Below the pieces are notes generated by a model. That model was given only the letters and a program-made list of their open reading frames with translations. It did no database searches and was not told where the DNA came from. Position numbers and translations under genes: made by a program. DNA of 54,401 nt from Ferruginibacter sp. (lineage in GTDB: Bacteria > Bacteroidota > Bacteroidia > Chitinophagales > Chitinophagaceae): the NCBI GenBank assembly GCA_019638575.1, contig JAHBTN010000023.1:1-54401 (forward strand). The letters run 5' to 3'. Numbering within the stretch: the stretch's first letter is position 1; each line of letters begins with the position of its first letter. Below are positions 18,601 to 25,742 of this stretch, in pieces.

Positions 18601-18994
18601 CGCATGCCTGGTTTAAGATAGAGTAAATTAACTCATCGTAAAATATTTGTGCATCATTAGTAGTTGCAAAATAATCATACCGTTCGCCCCACACTCGCCA
18701 GCAATGTGCCAAACGATGAGCCACTTGTTTTACGGTTGTTTCACGCCCGGTGGTACCATCTTCTTTGGGTACACCTGCTTTCCTGAAATATTTTTGTGCC
18801 AGGATATCGGTAGCAATCTGGCTCCATTGTTTTGGAACCTCTACATTATCCATCTGGAAAACAACTTCGCCAGTAGGATTTTTAATTATTGAAGTACGAT
18901 AATCATATTCGAACATATCAAACGGACTAACGCCATCCTTAGTAAATTGCCGGGAAAACCGGAGCCCCTTTTCTGATTGTGGTTTCTTTGACAT
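15626..18994 (-). CDS. nrdJ: Class II (adenosylcobalamin-dependent) ribonucleoside-diphosphate reductase
   Basis: Makes deoxyribonucleotides by radical chemistry started from adenosylcobalamin, so it needs neither oxygen nor a metal-radical small subunit. The 1122-residue length is normal for the large class II family. Visible are the N-terminal SPQWFNTG segment, the conserved GSGVGTNFSSIRG and SGGTTRRAAKMVCLD loops, the NPCSEYMF active-site segment followed by NTACNLASVNL, and APTGTIGLVMDCDTTG. The C-terminal tail ends in a zinc-ribbon-like cysteine cluster (CNTCGHITVRSGTCYKCLNC) that probably serves as the redox-active shuttle. No nrdA/nrdB or NrdR box was seen nearby. Together with icmF it implies the cell makes or imports B12. 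Confidence 0.96.
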   Translation of the reverse strand: MSKKPQSEKGLRFSRQFTKDGVSPFDMFEYDYRTSIIKNPTGEVVFQMDNVEVPKQWSQIATDILAQKYFRKAGVPKEDGTTGRETTVKQVAHRLAHCWRVWGERYDYFATTNDAQIFYDELIYSILNQACVPNSPQWFNTGLHEVYGITGKPQGHYYVDAKDGQLKKSQNAYERPQPHACFILSVNDDLVNEGGIMDLWVREARIFKYGSGVGTNFSSIRGEGEKLSGGGTSSGLMSFLKIGDRAAGAIKSGGTTRRAAKMVCLDLDHPEIEKFINWKVEEEDKVAALIAAGYPSDYEGEAYRTVSGQNSNNSIRIPNEFFKILDEDGEWELKGRSDGRVMKKVQAKKLWEDITYAAWRCADPGTQYDTTINEWHTCPQGGPIRASNPCSEYMFLDNTACNLASVNLRRFFDEQNNTFNVAGFEHTCRLWTVVLEISVLMAQFPSKEVAQLSYDYRTLGLGFANLGSMLMVSGIPYDSEEARGMAGAITAIMTGVAYKTSAELASILGAFDKYEENKEHMLRVMRNHRAAAYDAADAYEGIEIKPQGINAKYCPDYLLKAATKAWDDAVQMGEKYGYRNAQTTVIAPTGTIGLVMDCDTTGVEPDFALVKFKKLSGGGYFKIINQSVPQALRNLKYNESEIEEIVAYAKGHASLDKAPYINTKTLLEKGFIQEDIDKLNKALGAAFEISFVFNTSTLGQTCLERLGFKPEQYNDFSWSLLEALGFTDEEIEAANIYACGTMTVEGAPYLKEEHLPVFDCANKCGQLGQRYIHAHGHIRMMGAAQPFLSGAISKTINLPNEATKEDIADSYRLSWELGLKACALYRDGSKLSQPLSNKSDKKKKLSDAVSEETAASLAADISTMVDMGKLTIDELLDEMNKRVQNSADTTLKRQLAMIVERRSLPAKRRGFNQKAKINGQTLFLRTGEYSDGTLGEIFIDMAKEGATMRSMLNCFAIAISIGLQYGVPLEEYVEKFVFTRFEPSGMVEHPNIKSTTSIVDFMFRSLAYEYLGRNDLVHVLDKPEVQNLGNEEWDESTPTIGERKPELSEVRVIGGAKAPAETAPAKAHHRTAHKKNDGMDAVNAAAKSMQSDAPACNTCGHITVRSGTCYKCLNCGNSMGCS

Positions 18995-19581
18995 AATAAA
19001 TATAACAGCTTAGTTAGTTGGGTTAAGTAATTGTTAGGCAAACGAAAGTATTTGTATTGCATGAAGAAACAAACCCTTAAATATTAACAGGTGTGGAAAA
19101 AAACGGTGGATAATTTTGGAGAGCCAAACGGGTATTGCATTTGCTAACTTTTCCCCAAATAATTAATAAAATGTTTGTTTAAATTCTTGGAAATTTCACT
19201 AAATATTCAATAGGTTGATTTTACTGAATTTTAGAGTTTGGTTTTAAAAATGTGATACTAAATTTATTTTTTACGCACATGTATTATGATTATAAACCTG
19301 CCGGTTTTTTGAAAAGGATTTTTATCAAATTACAAGTATTATTATGCAGTTTATTTCAAAGTAATTTTATGTAAAAGCGTTTATGCGTAGTTTACAATTA
19401 TTGAATAAATATAAGAGTAAGAAGAAAATTTTTATACGCAAAAAGATTCCTTCTACTGTAATTTTGAATCGGTAAAAGTTTATTTATAAACAATACAAAC
19501 CATAAAGTTTTTAAAATGTATTTTTATAAAGTTATTTTATAAATTATAGGTTTACCATTTGATATTAACAACAAAAAAATA
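18995..19581. other. Long AT-rich intergenic region between nrdJ and dtd
   Basis: This 587-bp divergent spacer holds the nrdJ promoter at its left end (19043-19073). The rest is AT-rich with no coding character in any frame. No cobalamin riboswitch core, tRNA or clear terminator was found. Two imperfect DnaA-box-like sequences occur near 19098-19115 but neither is perfect. A small palindrome lies near 19480-19493. A possible but off-consensus promoter for dtd (TACCATTTG) lies at about 19553-19561. Confidence 0.4.
19043..19073 (-). promoter_or_regulatory. Promoter of nrdJ (TTTG-N19-TACTTTCG)
   Basis: On the minus strand TTTG (19073-19070) is followed after 19 nt by TACTTTCG (19050-19043), one mismatch from the Bacteroidota -7 consensus. 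It lies 48 nt before the nrdJ start codon. Confidence 0.5.
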
Positions 19582-20034
19582 ATGAAAGCAGTAATTCAAA
19601 GAGTAACTCATGCATCTGTAACCATTGAGGGCAGTGTGTTTGCAAAGATTGCTAATGGCTTACTTGTTTTGATTGGTATGGAAGATGCAGATACTGATGA
19701 AGACATTGAATGGTTAAGCAACAAGATTGTAAACCTTAGGATTTTTGATGATGAAAACAATGTTCCCAACAAATCGGTAAAAGAAATAAATGGCGATATT
19801 TTATTGGTAAGCCAGTTTACTTTACTTGCTTCTACCAAAAAAGGAAACCGTCCATCATATATAAAAGCAAGCAAGCCTCATGTAGCCATACCGTTGTATG
19901 AAATAATGATTGCACAATTACAAATTGATTTGGGTAAGTATATTTATACCGGTATGTTTGGCGCCGATATGAAAGTGCAGTTATTGAATGACGGGCCTAT
20001 AACGATAGTGATTGATACTAAAAACAAAGAGTAG
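19582..20034 (+). CDS. dtd: D-aminoacyl-tRNA deacylase
   Basis: Removes D-amino acids (and glycine from tRNA-Ala) mistakenly attached to tRNA, a proofreading step in the cytosol. The 150-residue protein has both family signatures: SQFTL near residue 77, whose residues help form the active site, and the C-terminal NDGPITIVID, matching the NxGP motif that selects the chirality of the substrate. The length is typical. It lies upstream of a MazG-like gene and glyS on the same strand, so a tRNA-quality gene stands near a tRNA-charging gene. Confidence 0.95.
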   Translation: MKAVIQRVTHASVTIEGSVFAKIANGLLVLIGMEDADTDEDIEWLSNKIVNLRIFDDENNVPNKSVKEINGDILLVSQFTLLASTKKGNRPSYIKASKPHVAIPLYEIMIAQLQIDLGKYIYTGMFGADMKVQLLNDGPITIVIDTKNKE

Positions 20035-20107
20035 ATTTTCAATTTTTCAATAACAGAAAAAAATACTGTACTTATAATTATTTAATTTTTTATTTACACA
20101 TTGCTAT

Positions 20108-20443
20108 ATGAAAGAAATGACAATTAAACAAGCACAGGCCGATGTGGACGAATGGATAAAAACAGTGGGTGTAAAATATTTTAGTGCACTTACCAACCTG
20201 GGCATATTGATGGAAGAAGTGGGCGAATTAAGCAGGTTAATGGTGCGTACATATGGCGACCAGTCTTTTAAAAAAACTGACGAAGGAAAAGAGATAGCCG
20301 ATGAAATGGCTGATGTATTTTGGGTGCTGCTTTGCCTTGCCAACCAAACCGGTGTTGATTTAACTGATGCACTTGAAAAAAATTTTGAAAAAAAGAATGC
20401 AAGGGACAAAGAAAGGCACCGCCAAAATAAGAAACTTGAATAA
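20108..20443 (+). CDS. MazG-like nucleotide pyrophosphohydrolase
   Basis: A 111-residue all-helical protein of the MazG superfamily, which hydrolyses nucleoside triphosphates or damaged nucleotides to monophosphate and pyrophosphate using Mg2+. The metal-binding pattern is visible: EEVGELSRL (ExxE) around residues 31-39 and DEMADVFWVL (ExxD) around 65-74. The single domain is shorter than E. coli MazG and closer to the small MazG-like house-cleaning enzymes. It lies 73 bp after dtd and about 90 bp before glyS. The natural substrate cannot be assigned. Confidence 0.85.
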   Translation: MKEMTIKQAQADVDEWIKTVGVKYFSALTNLGILMEEVGELSRLMVRTYGDQSFKKTDEGKEIADEMADVFWVLLCLANQTGVDLTDALEKNFEKKNARDKERHRQNKKLE

Positions 20444-20518
20444 AATAATTAAAGTACAGGCAATCTTTTCATCAAATTTTATGCATACAGATGCTTTACA
20501 ATAATTGCCAATAATGCC

Positions 20519-20526
20519 TAAATTTG
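20519..20526 (+). promoter_or_regulatory. -7 box of glyS (leaderless arrangement)
   Basis: TAAATTTG matches TAnnTTTG; a TTTA at 20495-20498 lies 20 nt upstream and may be the -33 element. The box ends 6 nt before the ATG at 20533. An in-frame TTG at 20524 lies inside the box and so cannot be the start. Confidence 0.55.
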
Positions 20527-20532
20527 CGCCCT

Positions 20533-22008
20533 ATGGCAAATGAAGCAAACAATTTCGCAGAACTGGTTTCCCATTGTAAGGAATATGGTTATATTTTTCA
20601 ATCATCTGAGATATATGATGGCCTTGCTGCCGTGTACGACTATGGCCAAAACGGGGCACAGTTAAAAAAGAATATACGTGATGAATGGTGGAAAAGCATG
20701 ACCCAACTGCACGAAAATATAGTGGGTATAGATGCCGCCATTTTTATGCACCCTACCACCTGGAAAGCAAGCGGCCACGTTGATAATTTCAGCGACCCCA
20801 TGATTGATAACAAAGACAGCAAAAAAAGATACCGTGTTGACCATTTGATTGAAGGCTTTGCCGATGAGTTAAAAGCAAAAGGTGAAAAAGAAGCCAAAGA
20901 AGCCGATGAAATTTTAGCCGCCATGGATGCATTGCTGGCAAAAGATGATTATGCCGGTTTAAAAAAATTGATTGAAGACAATAAGATAACTTGTTCGGTT
21001 AGTAAAACATGCAACTGGACAGATGTGCGCCTGTTTAACCTGATGTTTAAAACAGAGTTTGGCGCTGTGGCTGCTGAAAACCCCGATGAAAATATTGTTT
21101 ACCTGCGCCCCGAAACCGCACAAGGTATTTTTGTAAATTTTTTGAATGTACAAAAAACCGGCAGGATGAAGATTCCGTTTGGCATTGCACAAACCGGTAA
21201 AGCTTTCCGTAACGAAATTGTAGCCCGCCAATTTATTTTTCGTATGCGTGAATTTGAACAGATGGAGATGCAGTTTTTTGTTAGGCCCGGCACGCAAATG
21301 GATTGGTACAATTACTGGAAAGAAGAAAGAAAAAAATGGCACGAAAGCATCGGCATACCAGCAGGTAAACTGCGTTACCATAATCATGTAAAACTGGCGC
21401 ACTATGCAGATGCAGCGCTTGATATTGAATTTGAATTTCCTTTTGGATGGAAAGAACTGGAAGGTATTCACAGCCGCACCGACTTTGATTTAAAACAACA
21501 CCAGGAATACAGCAAAAAGAAAATACAGTATTTTGATAACGACCTTAAAGAAGACGGAAAACCTTATGGCAATTATACACCGTACGTGGTAGAAACATCT
21601 GTTGGATTAGACAGGCTTTTTTTAACTATACTGAGCCTTGCGTATGCAGAAGAAAAATGGACAAAAGAAGATGGCAGCGAAGACAGTCGTGTGGTTTTAC
21701 GCATACCAGCAAAAATTGCACCTACCAAACTGGCCATTCTTCCGCTGGTAAAAAAAGATGGCCTGCCCGAAATTGCAAAAGAGCTGATGAACCAATGCAA
21801 AACTGCTTTTCATTGTTTTTATGAAGAGAAAGATGCCATTGGTAAACGATACCGCAGGATGGATGCAATAGGTACACCCTTTTGTGTAACCATCGATCAT
21901 CAAACAAAGGAAGACAATACAGTTACTATACGCTATCGCGACAGCATGCAACAGGAAAGGGTTACATTGGATGAAGTGAAGAACCTGGTGCAGAAAAATA
22001 TCAGTTAA
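20533..22008 (+). CDS. glyS: Glycyl-tRNA synthetase (alpha2, class II)
   Basis: Charges tRNA-Gly with glycine. It is the single-chain dimeric type (491 residues), distinct from the alpha2-beta2 enzyme of E. coli. Class II motif 2 is visible as AFRNEIVARQFIFRMREFEQ near residue 225, and motif 3 as ETSVGLDRLFL near residue 355. The anticodon-binding domain follows (APTKLAILPLV onwards). The start is placed at the ATG reading MANEANNF because the upstream TTG lies within the promoter -7 box. A hairpin terminator follows 20 bp after the stop codon, so glyS is its own unit. Confidence 0.96.
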   Translation: MANEANNFAELVSHCKEYGYIFQSSEIYDGLAAVYDYGQNGAQLKKNIRDEWWKSMTQLHENIVGIDAAIFMHPTTWKASGHVDNFSDPMIDNKDSKKRYRVDHLIEGFADELKAKGEKEAKEADEILAAMDALLAKDDYAGLKKLIEDNKITCSVSKTCNWTDVRLFNLMFKTEFGAVAAENPDENIVYLRPETAQGIFVNFLNVQKTGRMKIPFGIAQTGKAFRNEIVARQFIFRMREFEQMEMQFFVRPGTQMDWYNYWKEERKKWHESIGIPAGKLRYHNHVKLAHYADAALDIEFEFPFGWKELEGIHSRTDFDLKQHQEYSKKKIQYFDNDLKEDGKPYGNYTPYVVETSVGLDRLFLTILSLAYAEEKWTKEDGSEDSRVVLRIPAKIAPTKLAILPLVKKDGLPEIAKELMNQCKTAFHCFYEEKDAIGKRYRRMDAIGTPFCVTIDHQTKEDNTVTIRYRDSMQQERVTLDEVKNLVQKNIS

Positions 22009-22029
22009 ACTTATCCCTTCATAATTTTT

Positions 22030-22066
22030 AAAAAAGGTTGTGGCTAAATTGGCTGCAACCTTTTTT
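22030..22066 (+). terminator. Intrinsic terminator after glyS
   Basis: An 11-bp stem (22030-22040 with 22056-22066) with a 15-nt loop that can pair further by wobble. The stem is A-rich then GC at the top and runs into a stretch of seven T residues. Confidence 0.8.
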
Positions 22067-22210
22067 TGCAAACATGTGTTGATATTTTTCTTAAAAGCTA
22101 TCAGCTATATCTTCATTTGCCTGTAAACAGGTTACTATAAAAATTACATGCGGCTGTATTATTTACCACATCAATTTTACTTACATTTAAGTTCTAAAAA
22201 AAACGATTGC

Positions 22211-23875
22211 ATGAAATCTGATTACGAAATTGCCAATGAAAATATCATGTTGCCCATTACAAGCGTTGCTACAGAAATGGGAATACCAAATGATATGCTT
22301 GTTCCTTACGGCCATTATAAAGCCAAAATAAAAATCACTGAATTTGATAACCAAAAAATTGCTAAGTCAAAACTTATACTGGTAACTGCCATTACACCCA
22401 ATAAAGCCGGCGTAGGTAAAACAACCACATCTGTTGGGCTGGCTGATGGCCTTCATAAACTTAACAAGAAAGTTGTACTGGCTTTACGGGAACCCTCGCT
22501 GGGCCCATGTTTTGGCATGAAAGGCGGCGCTGCCGGTGGTGGCTTTTCGCAAGTGGTGCCTATGGAAGATATCAACCTGCATTTTACCGGCGATTTTCAT
22601 GCCATCACTGCAGCTAACAATACATTGTCATCGCTCATTGATAATTTCCGTTTTTTCAACCGTGGAAAGCCCGATGGTGTAAAGACTGTTTTAATGAAAC
22701 GCTGCCTGGATGTAAATGACCGTTCGCTGAGAAATATTGTAACGGCATTGCATGGCCCTAATAACGGTATTACCACCGAAACAGGTTTTGTAATTACATC
22801 GGCAAGCGAATTGATGGCGGTATTATGTTTATCAGAAAATTTAGAAGACCTGCGCAACAGGATTGATAACATGCTGCTCGGTTTCACTTTTGCAGGCGAT
22901 CCGTTTACAACAAAAGACCTGGGTGTTACCGGTGCAATAACTGCTTTATTAAAAGATGCCATACTGCCCAACCTGGTGCAAACGCTTGAGCATACGCCTG
23001 CACTTATTCATGGCGGGCCTTTTGCAAATATTGCCCATGGCTGCAATTCGCTGATGGCCACAAAAACTGCTATGCAGTTTGGCGATTACGTGGTAACCGA
23101 AGCCGGTTTTGCAAGTGACCTGGGCGCAGAAAAATTCTTCAACATCAAATGCCGCAAAGCAGGTTTGCAACCGACTATGAGTGTGTTGGTAGCTACGCTG
23201 CAGGCATTAAAACTTAATGGCGGTTCTACCGAGGCAGAGATGAAATTACCCGATATGGTAAAACTGAAAGAAGGTTTAAGAAATCTTCAAAAACATATTT
23301 CTATCTTAAAAACGTTCGGACAAAAAGTATTGGTGGTGATTAACCGTTTTGGTTTTGATGATGCAAAGGAATTAGAATTTATGAGAGAATGGTGTGGCCA
23401 AAATGATGCAGCATTTGCCATTAATGATGCTTTCTCGCTTGGTGGCGATGGCGCTGTAGAAATGGCACAGGCAGTTGTTGATATTTGCGAAAACCCATCT
23501 GCACCATTACAATTTACATACAACCTGGAAGATGATATTGAAACCAAGTTGAACAAGATTGTACAAAAAATATATGGAGGCACCGGCGTAGTACTTTATA
23601 AAAAAGCAAAAGACATCATTGCAAAGATTGAAAATCTTGGGTTGGGCCACTTGCCGGTTTGTATGGCAAAAACACAATACTCGTTTACCGATAATCTTGC
23701 TACAAGTGGCCTTGATGGCGGCTTTAGTATTGATGTGGAAGATATCGTAATTAACAAGGGCGCCGGTTTTATTGTTGCAGTATGTGGCGAGATGATGCGT
23801 ATGCCGGGATTACCCAAAAACCCACAGGCAAAAAATATTGATGTGGTGGATGGTAAAATCATCGGCCTAAGCTGA
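22211..23875 (+). CDS. fhs: Formate--tetrahydrofolate ligase
   Basis: Joins formate to tetrahydrofolate with ATP, giving 10-formyl-THF for purine and fMet-tRNA synthesis. The 554-residue length is right for the family. Conserved blocks include REPSLGPCFGMKGGAAGGG and QVVPMEDINLHFTGD, and the C-terminal GEMMRMPGLPKNP. The nucleotide-binding loop reads TPNKAGVGKTTT, where many bacterial enzymes have TPAGEGKTT; the catalytic GKTT is intact. The start is set at MKSDYEIAN; 21 more in-frame codons upstream look non-coding. It converges with the nuo cluster, with 8 bp between stop codons. Confidence 0.95.
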   Translation: MKSDYEIANENIMLPITSVATEMGIPNDMLVPYGHYKAKIKITEFDNQKIAKSKLILVTAITPNKAGVGKTTTSVGLADGLHKLNKKVVLALREPSLGPCFGMKGGAAGGGFSQVVPMEDINLHFTGDFHAITAANNTLSSLIDNFRFFNRGKPDGVKTVLMKRCLDVNDRSLRNIVTALHGPNNGITTETGFVITSASELMAVLCLSENLEDLRNRIDNMLLGFTFAGDPFTTKDLGVTGAITALLKDAILPNLVQTLEHTPALIHGGPFANIAHGCNSLMATKTAMQFGDYVVTEAGFASDLGAEKFFNIKCRKAGLQPTMSVLVATLQALKLNGGSTEAEMKLPDMVKLKEGLRNLQKHISILKTFGQKVLVVINRFGFDDAKELEFMREWCGQNDAAFAINDAFSLGGDGAVEMAQAVVDICENPSAPLQFTYNLEDDIETKLNKIVQKIYGGTGVVLYKKAKDIIAKIENLGLGHLPVCMAKTQYSFTDNLATSGLDGGFSIDVEDIVINKGAGFIVAVCGEMMRMPGLPKNPQAKNIDVVDGKIIGLS

Positions 23876-23883
23876 TGATGCAA

Positions 23884-24324
23884 TTATAAGCCTTCGTAAT
23901 AAGGTATCTCATCGTGGCTGATACTTTCACGCTGCAGCCAGTAAGCAAGCGTAACCACATGCCCATCGGGTGTTTTAAGCAAGCGGCCAAAAATTGCATT
24001 GATGGTATTAAAGGTATAATCAGTAACGCCAACTGTAAATGTTTCGGGTGTTGGCGCTGTTGGCGCTGCTGCTGTATTATTTTCTTCGCCTTCAACAGGT
24101 TTGGGTGCAGGTGCAGCTTTTGGTGGCGGTGATGGAACAACTACTACTGTAAACCCGTTATACTCCAGTAATTTTTTTAAAAAATCAACTCTTTGTGGCA
24201 ATACATTTTTTTCTACAATGCCGCATTTAACACCATCCAGTTCGTCAAACTCATGATTTTTATTAATGGCCATCTGTACAAATTTGTTTTTATAATCCAG
24301 TGAAATGTTTCCTGCATTCACCAA
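23884..24324 (-). CDS. Conserved hypothetical protein at the end of the nuo operon
   Basis: A 146-residue protein, probably cytosolic (no signal or membrane segment). The N-terminal part (about 1-83) looks like a compact alpha/beta domain ending in NGFTVVVVPSP. A linker rich in Pro, Ala and Glu (about 84-118) follows, then a short domain with FTVGVTDYTFNTINAIFGRL and GHVVTLAYWLQ. It starts 7 bp after the nuoN stop codon and so is probably co-transcribed with complex I. I do not recognise the family; an accessory or assembly role for complex I is a guess from position only. Confidence 0.6.
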   Translation of the reverse strand: MVNAGNISLDYKNKFVQMAINKNHEFDELDGVKCGIVEKNVLPQRVDFLKKLLEYNGFTVVVVPSPPPKAAPAPKPVEGEENNTAAAPTAPTPETFTVGVTDYTFNTINAIFGRLLKTPDGHVVTLAYWLQRESISHDEIPYYEGL

Positions 24325-24331
24325 TAATCTT

Positions 24332-25729
24332 CTATGCCAAACTTTCTATATAATCGTAAATCCAACTTAACAAACCAATCAATACAATACCGGCGCTGCA
24401 AAAAACAAGTGCCAGTTTAGTTGATGGTTCGATGGTAATTTTTTCTATTGGATTTTCATTCTTCTCCATAAATACTGCACGTATCACCCGTAAATAATAA
24501 TACAACGATATAATCATATTAAGTGCGGCGATGATGATGAACAGGTAACTTCCTTTTGATGCGCCTGCCGTAAGCAGGAAAAGTTTTCCAAAAAAACCTG
24601 CTGTTGGCGGTATGCCTGCCAGCGAAAACAATGCCAGCGCCAGCACCCAGCTTAAGAAAGGATTGGTTTTATACATTCCCCTGTAATCGTCAATTTCTTC
24701 TGCATCTGTTTTTGAAGCTATAGCATCGGCCACAGCAAATGCCGCCAGGTTTGAAAACACATACACTAAAATAAAAAACACAACCGATGATGTGCCTTGT
24801 ATAGAACTGCCGCTGATGCCCACCAATATAAAACCAACCTGTGCAATGGATGAAAATGCAAGAAAGCGTTTTATATTTTGCTGCCGCAAAGCAAACAGGT
24901 TGCCAATTACCATAGTAGCAATGGAAACAATTACCAGTAAATTGTACCAAAGCATTTGCAAGGGCAAAAACACTTTGTATAATACCGATAGGAAAATAAA
25001 TGCAACTGTACCTTTTGATACCACCGACAAAAAAGAAGTGGCAGCCATGGGCGAACCTTCGTACACATCGGCCGTCCATAAATGAAAAGGTACGATGGAT
25101 AATTTAAAGGCAAATGCTGAAAAGAAAAATATAAACGCTAAAACTTCCAGTGTGCTTCCATGAAGCTGCAAAGGAATTTCAGTAAAACTGATAGTGCCTG
25201 TAGCGCCATAAATTAATGAGATGCCAAATAACATGATACCTGATGAGAAGGCTGAAGAAAGAATCATTTTCATAGCACCTTCCGAGGATCGTTTTTTATC
25301 AAGGTCGAAGTTGGCCATGGCTGCCACGGGAATGGTTGCCAGTTCAAGCGATAAGAAGAACATCAACAAATTACCACTTGATATTAAAAAGAACATGCCC
25401 AGCAATGCCGCTAACATCAGTATAAAAAATTCGGGCATGTGCTGCGATTTTTTAAACCAATTGGCAAACAACAACGAGATGAGATAAACGGCCAGGTTTA
25501 AAATATTTTTTTGTAGCACAATTAATCCCGAAGTAAGGTACATACCATCAAATAAAGAACCCGGTTTATTAAAAAAGAAACCGGTTAAGAAATTCAGCAA
25601 TAATAAAACCTGTATCAATAATAACAAACGTTCATTTCCCATCCCTTTGCCAATTTTAATAAACAGCAACAGGAAAATGATACCGGTTAATGCCAGTTCG
25701 GGTTTCATCAATGTTAAAAAATCGTTCAT
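24332..25729 (-). CDS. nuoN: NADH-quinone oxidoreductase subunit N
   Basis: One of three antiporter-like proton-pumping subunits in the membrane arm of complex I. The 465-residue protein has about 13-14 hydrophobic segments. It carries the family's LSIVPFHLWTADVYEGSP motif near residues 210-230 (the loop after the broken helix) and a conserved FLAFSSIAQVGFIL segment. Length is normal. It starts 13 bp downstream of nuoM and ends the recognised complex I genes. Confidence 0.95.
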   Translation of the reverse strand: MNDFLTLMKPELALTGIIFLLLFIKIGKGMGNERLLLLIQVLLLLNFLTGFFFNKPGSLFDGMYLTSGLIVLQKNILNLAVYLISLLFANWFKKSQHMPEFFILMLAALLGMFFLISSGNLLMFFLSLELATIPVAAMANFDLDKKRSSEGAMKMILSSAFSSGIMLFGISLIYGATGTISFTEIPLQLHGSTLEVLAFIFFFSAFAFKLSIVPFHLWTADVYEGSPMAATSFLSVVSKGTVAFIFLSVLYKVFLPLQMLWYNLLVIVSIATMVIGNLFALRQQNIKRFLAFSSIAQVGFILVGISGSSIQGTSSVVFFILVYVFSNLAAFAVADAIASKTDAEEIDDYRGMYKTNPFLSWVLALALFSLAGIPPTAGFFGKLFLLTAGASKGSYLFIIIAALNMIISLYYYLRVIRAVFMEKNENPIEKITIEPSTKLALVFCSAGIVLIGLLSWIYDYIESLA

Positions 25730-25742
25730 TCAAATATTTTAG

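Noticed and set aside
19098-19115. DnaA-like or NrdR-like sites upstream of nrdJ
   Set aside because: Both DnaA-like nonamers have mismatches and no paired NrdR boxes of the ACACwATATAGTGT type are seen.
20524-20532. TTG start for glyS three codons upstream of the ATG
   Set aside because: The TTG lies inside the -7 box TAAATTTG, so it would not be in the transcript; the ATG at 20533 fits family N-termini.
22148-22210. N-terminal extension of formate-THF ligase by 21 codons
   Set aside because: The extra residues (rich in Tyr, His, Leu) do not match family N-termini; MKSDYEIAN is a normal start.
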